Below are positions 56,996-64,000 of a stretch of 64,000 nt of DNA, in pieces. The notes beneath the pieces were generated by a model. That model made no database searches, was not told the origin of the DNA, and worked only from the letters and a program-made list of their open reading frames with translations. The stretch is taken from positions 1,495,501 to 1,559,500 of the forward strand of contig NZ_CP011492.1 in assembly GCF_001011035.1 (NCBI RefSeq). Direction: 5' to 3'. Positions within the stretch are counted from its first letter, which is position 1; each line of letters opens with the position of its first letter. The position numbers and the translations under genes are program-made. Origin of the DNA: Streptomyces sp. CNQ-509. GTDB taxonomy: Bacteria > Actinomycetota > Actinomycetes > Streptomycetales > Streptomycetaceae.

Positions 56996-59900
56996 TCAGC
57001 CTGCCAGACAGGACGGCCCGAGGAGCGCCTTCAGGTCGCCGAAGAGCGCCGGATCCGACGTCACCCGGTGACGGTCGAGGCGGAGCACGGTGGTGGTGCG
57101 GGAGCCCTGGAGCTTCACCCGCACCTCGGTGCCGCCGCGGTGCTGCGTCAGCACCTCGCCCAGCTTCTCCACCAGCGGCGGCGTGACCTTGACCGTGGGG
57201 ATCGTGATCGTCACCGGCGCGTTCGCGGACACCTCCGACAGGTCGGGGACGGCGAGTTCCATGGCGACGAGCCGGGGCACGTCCTCGCGCTTGTCGAGCC
57301 GTCCCTTGACGAAGACGATGGCGTCCTCGACGAGTTGGGTGGAGACCAACTGGTACGTGGCCGGAAAGAACATGCAGTCGAGGGAGCCGCCGAGGTCCTC
57401 GACGGTGGCGATGGCCCAGGCGTTGCCCTGCTTGGTCATCTTGCGCTGCAGTCCGGAGATGATGCCGCCGATGGTGACGATCGCCCCGTCGGCGTGGTCC
57501 CCGCCGTTGAGCGCCGCGATGGAGGCGTCGGCCCTGTCACCCAGGACGTGCTCGATGCCGAAGAGCGGGTGGTCGGAGACGTAGAGCCCGAGCATCTCCC
57601 GCTCCTGGGCGAGCAGATAGGACTTCTCCCACTCCTCGTCCGTGAACTGCACGTCGAGCCCGAAGCCCGGCTCGTCCGCCGCCGCCTCGTCGCCCATGCC
57701 GCCGAAGAGGTCGAACTGCCCCTCCGCCTCCTTCCGCTTGACGGACACCACGTTGTCGATCATCGGCTCGTACTGCGCGGTGAGGCCCTTGCGGGTGTGC
57801 CCGAGGGCGTCGAACGCCCCCGCCTTGATCAGCGACTCGACGGTGCGCTTGTTGCAGACGACGGCGTCGACCTTGTCGAGGAAGTCGGGGAACGACGCGT
57901 AGCGCCCCTTGGCCTTGCGGTTGCGAACGATCGACTCCACCACGTTCTGCCCGACGTTGCGCACGGCGGTCAGACCGAACACGATCGTGTCATCACCGCG
58001 GGGAGTGAAGTTCGCGTCGGACTCGTTGACATCCGGCGGGAGCACCTTGATGCCCATCTTCCGGCACTCGTTGAGATAGACCGCGGACTTGTCCTTGTCG
58101 TCGCGCACCGACGTCAGCAGCGCGGCCATGTACTCGGCGGGGTAGTTCGCCTTGAGATACGCCGTCCAATAGGAGACGAGGCCGTACGCGGAGGAGTGCG
58201 CCTTGTTGAACGCGTACCCCGCGAAGGGGACCAGGACGTCCCAGACGGCCTGGATGGCCTGGTCGCTGTAGCCCTTCTCGCGGGCGCCCTTCTGGAAGTT
58301 GACGAACTCGGCGTCGAGGACTTCCTTCTTCTTCTTGCCCATCGCCCGGCGCAGCAGGTCCGCCTGGCCCAGCGAATAGCCGGCGAGCACCTGAGCGGCC
58401 TTCTGCACCTGCTCCTGATACACGATCAGGCCGTAGGTGATGTCGAGGACCTCCTTCAGCGGTTCCTCGAGCTCCGGGTGGATCGGGGTGATCTCCTGCT
58501 GGCCGTTCTTGCGCAGCGCGTAGTTGATATGCGAGTTCATGCCCATGGGACCCGGCCGGTAGAGCGCCGAGACCGCGGAGATGTCCTCGAAGTTGTCGGG
58601 CTTCATCATGCGCAGCAGGGAGCGCATCGGCCCGCCGTCGAACTGGAAGACGCCGAGGGTGTCGCCGCGGCCCAGCAGCTCGAAGGTCCTGGGGTCGTCG
58701 AGCGGCAGGGACAGCAGCTCGATGTCCCGGCCCTTGTTCTGCTTCACCATCTTGACGGCGTCGTCCATGATGGTGAGGTTGCGCAGGCCGAGGAAGTCCA
58801 TCTTCAGCAGGCCGAGCGATTCGCAGGTCGGGTAGTCCCACTGCGTGATCGTCACCTGGTCGGTGTGGCGCACCCAGACCGGGACGTGGTCCACGATCGG
58901 CTCGCTGGACATGATCACGCCGGCCGCGTGCACGCCCATCTGGCGCACCAGGCCCTCGACGCCGCGCGCGGTGTCGATGACCTTCTTCACGTCCGGCTCG
59001 TTCTCGTAGAGCCCGCGGACCTCGCCCGCCTCGGAGTACCGGGGGTGGTCGGGGTCGGTGATGCCGGAGAGCGGGATGCCCTTGCCGAGCACGTCGGCGG
59101 GCATCGCCTTGGTGATCCGGTCGCCCATCGCGTACGGGTACCCGAGCACCCGCGCGGAGTCCTTGATCGCGTTCTTCGCCTTGATCGTGCCGTACGTGCC
59201 GATCATCGCGACCTTGTCGGCACCGTACTTCTCGGTGACGTAGCGGATCACCTCCGCCCGCCTGCGCTCGTCGAAGTCGATGTCGACATCCGGCATCGAC
59301 ACCCGCTCCGGATTCAGGAACCGCTCGAAGATCAGCCCGTGCTCGATCGGGTCCAGGTCCGTGATCCCCATCGCGTACGACACGATCGAACCCGCCGCCG
59401 AGCCGCGGCCGGGACCGACCGCGATCCCGTTGTTCTTCGCCCACATGATGAAGTCCGCGACCACCAGGAAGTACCCCGGGAACCCCATCTGGATGATGAC
59501 GTCCATCTCGTACTCGGCCTGCCGCTGGCGGTCCTCCGGGACGCCGCCCGGGTAGCGGCGGGCCATGCCGCGGCGGACCTCCTCCTGGAACCAGGTGACT
59601 TCGCTGTAGCCGTCGGGGACCTCGAAGCGGGGCATCAGGTCGCGCTTCTCGAACCACCCCGAGGTATCGATCTGCTCCGCCACCAGCAGCGTGTTCGCAC
59701 ACCCCTCCTGCCACGCGTCCGACGAATCGACCGCATACATCTCCTCGGTCGACTTCAGGTAATAACCCGTCCCATCGAACCTGAACCGATCCGGATCGGA
59801 AAGATTCTTCCCCGTCTGAATACACAGCAACGCATCATGCGCCCCCGCCTCCTGCGCATACGTGTAATGCGAATCATTCGTCACCAGCGGCGGAATCCCC

Positions 59901-60538
59901 AGCTTCCGCCCGATCTCCAGCAGCCCGTCCCGCACCCGCCGCTCGATCTCGATCCCGTGATCCATCAACTCCAGGAAATACCGCTGCTTCCCGAACACCT
60001 CCTGATACCACGCCGCCGCCGCCAGCGCCTCGTCGAACTGCCCCAGCCGCAACCGCGTCTGCACCTCACCCGAAGGACACCCCGTAGAAGCGATCAACCC
60101 CTCCGCATGCTCCGCGATCACCTCCTTGTCCATCCGCGGCCACTTCTGCAGCCACCCCTCCTTGTACGCATCGGACGACAACCGGAACAAATTATGCAAA
60201 CCCGTACGGGAAGACGCCCAGATCGTCTTGTGCGTATACCCACCGGAACCCGACACGTCATCACGCTTCTGATGCGGCTGCCCCCACTGCACCTTCCGCT
60301 TGTTCCGCCGCGACTCCGGCGCCACATACGCCTCGATACCGATGATCGGCGTCACCCCCGCCGCCGACGCCTGCACAAAGAAGTCATACGCACCATGAAG
60401 ATTCCCATGATCCGTCATCGCGATATGCGACATCCCCATCTCACGACACGCCGCGAACATATCCTTCAACCGCGCCGCCCCGTCCAGCAGCGAATACTGC
60501 GTGTGCACATGCAGATGCGTAAAAGGCGGCTTGGCCAC
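56996..60538 (-). CDS. dnaE: DNA polymerase III alpha subunit
   Basis: This 1180-aa replicative polymerase has an N-terminal PHP domain (HLHVHTQYSLLDGAARL, MTDHGNLHGAYDFF), the polymerase active site with three acidic residues in MPDVDIDFDERRR, GPGRGSAAGSIVSY, the KAHSSAYGLVSYW finger and a C-terminal OB-fold (AIVTIGGIISGLQRK). Full length for DnaE1. GTG 60538 is preceded by GGAGG. The 5' third uses noticeably more T- and G-ending codons than the rest. A long open frame on the opposite strand is a composition artefact. Confidence 0.98.
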   Translation of the reverse strand: MAKPPFTHLHVHTQYSLLDGAARLKDMFAACREMGMSHIAMTDHGNLHGAYDFFVQASAAGVTPIIGIEAYVAPESRRNKRKVQWGQPHQKRDDVSGSGGYTHKTIWASSRTGLHNLFRLSSDAYKEGWLQKWPRMDKEVIAEHAEGLIASTGCPSGEVQTRLRLGQFDEALAAAAWYQEVFGKQRYFLELMDHGIEIERRVRDGLLEIGRKLGIPPLVTNDSHYTYAQEAGAHDALLCIQTGKNLSDPDRFRFDGTGYYLKSTEEMYAVDSSDAWQEGCANTLLVAEQIDTSGWFEKRDLMPRFEVPDGYSEVTWFQEEVRRGMARRYPGGVPEDRQRQAEYEMDVIIQMGFPGYFLVVADFIMWAKNNGIAVGPGRGSAAGSIVSYAMGITDLDPIEHGLIFERFLNPERVSMPDVDIDFDERRRAEVIRYVTEKYGADKVAMIGTYGTIKAKNAIKDSARVLGYPYAMGDRITKAMPADVLGKGIPLSGITDPDHPRYSEAGEVRGLYENEPDVKKVIDTARGVEGLVRQMGVHAAGVIMSSEPIVDHVPVWVRHTDQVTITQWDYPTCESLGLLKMDFLGLRNLTIMDDAVKMVKQNKGRDIELLSLPLDDPRTFELLGRGDTLGVFQFDGGPMRSLLRMMKPDNFEDISAVSALYRPGPMGMNSHINYALRKNGQQEITPIHPELEEPLKEVLDITYGLIVYQEQVQKAAQVLAGYSLGQADLLRRAMGKKKKEVLDAEFVNFQKGAREKGYSDQAIQAVWDVLVPFAGYAFNKAHSSAYGLVSYWTAYLKANYPAEYMAALLTSVRDDKDKSAVYLNECRKMGIKVLPPDVNESDANFTPRGDDTIVFGLTAVRNVGQNVVESIVRNRKAKGRYASFPDFLDKVDAVVCNKRTVESLIKAGAFDALGHTRKGLTAQYEPMIDNVVSVKRKEAEGQFDLFGGMGDEAAADEPGFGLDVQFTDEEWEKSYLLAQEREMLGLYVSDHPLFGIEHVLGDRADASIAALNGGDHADGAIVTIGGIISGLQRKMTKQGNAWAIATVEDLGGSLDCMFFPATYQLVSTQLVEDAIVFVKGRLDKREDVPRLVAMELAVPDLSEVSANAPVTITIPTVKVTPPLVEKLGEVLTQHRGGTEVRVKLQGSRTTTVLRLDRHRVTSDPALFGDLKALLGPSCLAG

Positions 60539-60693
60539 GACGGAGGACCTCCAGCAGACGGTGGGCGCGAGGGCTCGGGCAGGACGCTGGGAAGTCTAGG
60601 ACGCGGCACTGACACCGCGGCCCCCCGGCCGCACTGAACCCGGGCCTCCCCTTTAGCACCGGTTTACGGTCCGCCGTGGCACAATCACGCACG

Positions 60694-61365
60694 ATGGAAC
60701 ACGCGGCCGTAACGATCAGGGTGATGCGCGCGGCGGTCTTCACCGCGCTGTGCATCAGCCTGTCCGCGGGCGCCCACGTGCTCCTCTCCGCCAACCCTCT
60801 GCCCCTGGGCATGCTGGCCGCGCTCTCCGCCGGCGTCTTCGCCGTCGCCTTTCTGCTCGCCGGCCGCCGCGAGCGCGGCTACTGGAGCATCGCGGCCCTG
60901 CTCGTGCCGCTGGAGCTGGCGGCGGACACCGTTTTCACCACCGGCCAGCACACCTGCTACGGCCAGTCCGGCGGCCCGGTCGCGGGCTCCATGCGCTCCC
61001 TGGGGCTCGATCTCCTCTGCTCCGGCGAGTTCGGCACCCCGCTGGCCCGGATGACCGCCCGCGGCGAGGCCCTGGCGGGTACCGCCGCCAGCCCCTGGCT
61101 GCTGCTCGGCGCCCACGTCGGCGTCGGCCTGGTCGCCGCCGCCTGGCTGCGCCGCGGGGAGGCGGCCCTCGCCGGGCTGCTGCGCGCCGCCGCGGCCGTC
61201 GCCTTCCGGCCGCTGCTGCTGGCCGTCGCGATCGTCACCGTCGCCCCGGTGCGGAGCACCGGCCGCCCCGGCCGCCGGCCGGACCGTACCCGCGCCGGCC
61301 GCCCCCAGCCGCACCTGCTCCACTCGGTCCTGCGGCGTGGCCCGCCGTGCCCGGCCGCTGCCTGA
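60694..61365 (+). CDS. Integral membrane protein of unknown function
   Basis: The product is about 223 aa with four hydrophobic segments (VFTALCISLSAGAHVLLS, GMLAALSAGVFAVAFLLAG, WSIAALLVPLELAADTVF, LLLGAHVGVGLVAAAWL) and an Arg/Pro-rich cytoplasmic tail. Two cysteines lie in the loop HTCYGQSGG...DLLCSGEFG. GTG 60676 is an alternative start. It precedes the DsbA-like gene by 63 bp and may be its membrane partner. Confidence 0.75.
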   Translation: MEHAAVTIRVMRAAVFTALCISLSAGAHVLLSANPLPLGMLAALSAGVFAVAFLLAGRRERGYWSIAALLVPLELAADTVFTTGQHTCYGQSGGPVAGSMRSLGLDLLCSGEFGTPLARMTARGEALAGTAASPWLLLGAHVGVGLVAAAWLRRGEAALAGLLRAAAAVAFRPLLLAVAIVTVAPVRSTGRPGRRPDRTRAGRPQPHLLHSVLRRGPPCPAAA

Positions 61366-61428
61366 TCCGGCAGCCAGGCCGAAGAAGCACGGACACAGCC
61401 ACACCGACCACAGAGGGACCTCACCACC

Positions 61429-62220
61429 ATGAGCAAGCGGAACAGCCAGGAAGCCAAGCGGGCTGCGCGCGAGCGGCTGCGCATCGAGCGCGAGAAGCAG
61501 GCCAAGAAGGAGAAGGTGCGCCGGCAGCTCTTCGTCGGCGGTGCCGTCGTCGGTCTGCTGGCCGTCGTCGGCGGCGTCGCCTTCGCGGTGACCACGCTCG
61601 GCGGCGACGACGGCACCGACAAGGACTGGGGCGCGGCGAAGAACGCCAAGCTCGTCCAGCCGGCGAACGCCGAGGGCGACAAGGGCACCACCGTCGTACT
61701 CGGCGGCAAGGACGCCGAGAAGACCGTCGACGTCTACGAGGACCTGCGCTGCCCCGCGTGCGCGCAGTTCGAGCAGCAGCTGGGCGAGCGGATCAAGAAG
61801 GGCGCCGAGGACGACAAGTACCAGCTCCGCGTCCACCTCGGCGCGATCATCGACGGCAACTTCGGCGGCAACGGCTCCAAGAACGCCGCCAGCGCCCTGG
61901 GCGCGGCGCTGGACGTCAGCACCGAGGCGTTCAAGGAGTACCACGGCCTGCTCTACTCGGCGGACCACCACCCCGCGGAGAGCGAGGACAAGTTCGCCGA
62001 CAACGAGTACCTGCTGGACGTCGCCAAGAACGTCGACGAGCTGAAGGGCAACAAGCAGTTCCAGAAGAACGTCAACAAGGGCACGTTCGACAAGTGGGCC
62101 CTGGAGATGATCGACAGCTTCAACGACGCCGGCATCGAGGGCACGCCGACCATCAAGATCGACGGCAAGAAGGTCGAGAGCAACGCGCTCCCGGCCGAGC
62201 TGGACAAGCTCGGCGCGTAG
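61429..62220 (+). CDS. DsbA-family thioredoxin-like membrane-anchored protein (paralogue)
   Basis: This 263-aa protein has a basic N-terminus of about 32 residues, one transmembrane helix (QLFVGGAVVGLLAVVGGVAF) and an extracellular DsbA fold with CPAC in YEDLRCPACAQFE. The cis-Pro loop reads IEGTPTIKIDGKKV. It is clearly homologous to the gene at 1.5-2.2 kb, including the NSQ..KR.ARERLRIEREKQ N-terminus. GAGGG precedes the ATG. The redox partner is unknown; the membrane gene upstream is a candidate. Confidence 0.92.
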   Translation: MSKRNSQEAKRAARERLRIEREKQAKKEKVRRQLFVGGAVVGLLAVVGGVAFAVTTLGGDDGTDKDWGAAKNAKLVQPANAEGDKGTTVVLGGKDAEKTVDVYEDLRCPACAQFEQQLGERIKKGAEDDKYQLRVHLGAIIDGNFGGNGSKNAASALGAALDVSTEAFKEYHGLLYSADHHPAESEDKFADNEYLLDVAKNVDELKGNKQFQKNVNKGTFDKWALEMIDSFNDAGIEGTPTIKIDGKKVESNALPAELDKLGA

Positions 62221-62229
62221 GACCCCGCG

Positions 62230-62823
62230 TCACGTGGCGGAGCGCACGTCCAGCTCCGCCACGAACGCATCCGCCACCTGCCTGGCGGACTGCGCCGCCT
62301 CCGCGTCGTAGTCCGCCAGGCCCGGGTCGGTGAACAGGTGCCCGGCGCCCGGGTAGCGGAAGACCTCCACGTCGGCGCCGGCCCGGCCCATCCGCAGATA
62401 CCAGGCCGTCAGCCAGTCGTGCGTCTCGTACGGGTCGGGGTCGGCCACGTGCAGTTGCACCGGCAGCTCGCCGGAGGCGGCCGCGGCCCCGTCGGCGATG
62501 TCGGACGTGCCGTGCATCAGCAGAAGTCCCCGCGCGTGCCGGTCCGCGAGCGCCAGGTTCTGCGCGAGCGCGCCGCCGAGCGAGAAGCCCGCGTACAGCA
62601 CCCCGCCAGCCGAGTACGGCGCCGCGGCCTTCACGGCCCGCGCCAGCAGCTCGTCGGTGCCGATCTCGTCCCTGACCTCCTGGCCCTCCTCCTCCGTTTC
62701 CGGGGTACGCCCGTCGTAGAGGTCGGGCACGACCACCTCGTGCCCGGCGGCGCGCCAGCGCTCCGCGGTTTCGTGCACGGCCGGACGCACTCCGTACATG
62801 GAGTGGAAAAGCAGAATCGTCAT
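62230..62823 (-). CDS. Dienelactone hydrolase-like alpha/beta hydrolase
   Basis: The 197-aa protein has an alpha/beta-hydrolase fold: ILLFHSMYGVRPAVHETAER, VVVPDLYDGRTPETEEEG, GVLYAGFSLGGALAQNLALA with nucleophile Ser in GFSLGG, and GAGHLFTDPGLADYD with the catalytic His. Typical DLH uses Cys; here a Ser is present, so an esterase activity is more likely. It is convergent with the DsbA-like gene, 9 bp away. Confidence 0.9.
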   Translation of the reverse strand: MTILLFHSMYGVRPAVHETAERWRAAGHEVVVPDLYDGRTPETEEEGQEVRDEIGTDELLARAVKAAAPYSAGGVLYAGFSLGGALAQNLALADRHARGLLLMHGTSDIADGAAAASGELPVQLHVADPDPYETHDWLTAWYLRMGRAGADVEVFRYPGAGHLFTDPGLADYDAEAAQSARQVADAFVAELDVRSAT

Positions 62824-62876
62824 CCGCCCATCGTGGCAGATACGGTCGGGAAGGTCCGCAGACGAAGGAGGCTCAC

Positions 62877-63956
62877 GTGTCCACCGAGGATGTGCTCCGG
62901 CCCGTCCTGGTCATCGGGGGCGCCGTGGCGGTCACCGCGATCGCCGGGGTCGTGGTCGACCTGCTGCTGCGCCGGGCCGACGCCCGGCATCCCGAGACTC
63001 CGATATGGGGCCTGCTGCGAAGCTGCCGGGCGCCGCTGCAGTTCGCCCTGCTGACGTCGATCCTGCTGGGCACGTACAAGCGCGCGGACCTGGCGCACGG
63101 CGACGACAGCCGCACGATCGTCACCCGCGTGCTGACGCTGCTGCTGATCGCATCCCTGGCGTGGCTGCTGACGAAGGTGCTCGCGGCCGCCGTGGAGCTG
63201 ACGTACCACCGCTACAAGGCCAGGGCCCGCGACTCCGCCCGCCGCCGGCGGGTGCGCACGCAGCTCACGCTCATCCAGCGCGTGGTGGTGTTCGTCATCT
63301 GCACGGTCGCGGTCGCCTCGATGCTGCTGACGTTCCCGCAGATGCGCGCGGTGGGCACCTCGATGCTCGCGTCCGCCGGCGTCATCGGCATCATCGCGGG
63401 CATCGCCGCCCAGTCGACGCTGGGCAACCTCTTCGCGGGGCTGCAGATCGCCTTCGGCGACCTGGTGCGCATCGGCGACACGGTCGTCGTGGAGGAAGAG
63501 TGGGGGACGGTCGAGGAGATCACGCTGACGTTCCTGACGGTGAAGACCTGGGACGAGCGCCGCATCACCATCCCCGTGTCGTACTTCACCAGCCAGCCCT
63601 TCGAGAACTGGTCGCGCGGCGGCCCCGAGCTGACCGGCACGGTCTTCTTCCACCTCGACCACTCCACGCCCGTGCGCGAGCTGCGCGAGCGGCTGCACGA
63701 AGTGCTGCTGGGCTGCGCGCACTGGGACGGGCGCGGCTGGAGCCTGGTGGTCACGGACACCACGCCGACCACGATGCAGGTACGGGCGCTGGCCACCGCG
63801 CGGGACGCCGACGCGCTGTGGGACCTGCGGTGCATGGTGCGCGAGGAACTGATCACCTGGCTGCGGGAGAAGCACCCCTACGCGCTGCCGAAGGTGATGA
63901 CAGCGCAGGCCCCCCTGGACGGCGCCCGGAAGGGCCCGGACGTCGAGGTGCCGTAG
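62877..63956 (+). CDS. Small-conductance mechanosensitive channel (MscS family)
   Basis: The 359-aa protein has about four N-terminal helices, the pore-lining TM3 (TSMLASAGVIGIIAGIAAQS) and the MscS beta-domain: LGNLFAGLQIAFGDLVRIGD, VEEEWGTVEEITLTFLTVKT and RITIPVSYFTSQPFENWSR. It opens under hypo-osmotic stress. AAGGAGG lies 9 nt before GTG 62877. It is divergent from the hydrolase gene, with 53 bp between. The last 44 bases of the window hold nothing further. Confidence 0.93.
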   Translation: MSTEDVLRPVLVIGGAVAVTAIAGVVVDLLLRRADARHPETPIWGLLRSCRAPLQFALLTSILLGTYKRADLAHGDDSRTIVTRVLTLLLIASLAWLLTKVLAAAVELTYHRYKARARDSARRRRVRTQLTLIQRVVVFVICTVAVASMLLTFPQMRAVGTSMLASAGVIGIIAGIAAQSTLGNLFAGLQIAFGDLVRIGDTVVVEEEWGTVEEITLTFLTVKTWDERRITIPVSYFTSQPFENWSRGGPELTGTVFFHLDHSTPVRELRERLHEVLLGCAHWDGRGWSLVVTDTTPTTMQVRALATARDADALWDLRCMVREELITWLREKHPYALPKVMTAQAPLDGARKGPDVEVP

Positions 63957-64000
63957 GACACGGTCGACGCCTTCGCGGCGCGCAGCGTCATTTGGCGCTC

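Noticed and set aside
57068..60637. A 1189-codon open frame on the plus strand opposite dnaE
   Set aside because: It mirrors dnaE codon phase: in very high-GC genes the antisense frame is often free of stops. Its product is His/Arg/Leu-rich with no domain, and dnaE itself is unambiguous.

Overview
The window is very high-GC chromosomal DNA from an actinomycete, most likely Streptomyces or a close relative. The evidence is the codon bias (C/G third positions), frequent GTG starts, stop/start overlaps of the GTGA and TGATG type, and actinomycete-specific families: PriA in place of a separate HisA and TrpF, HGxxPAAW, TIGR02234, TIGR03085, DUF397/DUF5753, bL37 and VanJ. No rRNA, tRNA, CRISPR array or prophage was seen.

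Layout. (1) 0.2-9.6 kb, all on the minus strand: hisI-trpE-TIGR02234-HGxxPAAW-DUF2752-trpC-trpM-like-trpB-trpA, then a small membrane protein, a DsbA-like protein and lgt. This is tryptophan synthesis followed by lipoprotein and envelope functions. (2) 9.7-43 kb: an accessory stretch between hisI and hisF. It starts with a septum-formation-like protein and a TIGR03085 protein. It then holds a decayed ArsR/MFS pair, an SH3-like secreted protein, and a cell-wall island (VanR-like regulator without a VanS, VanY-like carboxypeptidase, VanJ-like phosphatase, NagZ-like GH3). Next come a LysR-controlled second succinate dehydrogenase or fumarate reductase, a LysR/MFS pair, a DUF5753-DUF397 regulatory pair, a MazF-like protein, a CPT-like kinase and a small ABC exporter. 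These are followed by a locus with a flavin reductase carrying a Cys/Gly-rich insert beside two truncated genes, a ketopantoate reductase, and a GH6-GH48 cellulase pair behind a perfect CebR operator. The stretch ends with a luciferase-like/FMN reductase/TPR operon, an AraC plus RibD-like cassette bracketed by two inverted 241/242-bp elements ending at CTAG, a thiolase/TetR pair and a substrate-binding-like protein. (3) 43-48.9 kb, minus strand: hisD-hisC-hisB-small membrane protein-hisH-priA-ridA-hisF, with overlapping or nearly overlapping reading frames. (4) 49-64 kb, conserved core: a beta-helix-like membrane protein, LON-domain protein, YbaK, bL37, an ABC transporter, an NYN-domain protein, dnaE, a second DsbA-like protein, a dienelactone-hydrolase-like protein and an MscS channel.

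How the genes work together. PriA serves both pathways: it isomerises ProFAR for histidine and PRA for tryptophan, so the trp and his blocks on either side of the accessory stretch depend on one enzyme. From memory of Streptomyces gene order, hisI and hisF normally lie only a few genes apart, so about 32 kb looks inserted here. That stretch carries the regulators, degradative enzymes and broken genes expected of a variable region.

The most interesting items are the paired CTAG-bounded elements, the Cys/Gly repeat insert in a flavin reductase, the vanR-vanY-vanJ-nagZ island without a sensor kinase, the CBM-less cellulase pair under a CebR box, the head-to-head truncation at about 29.92 kb, and several clean operator palindromes.
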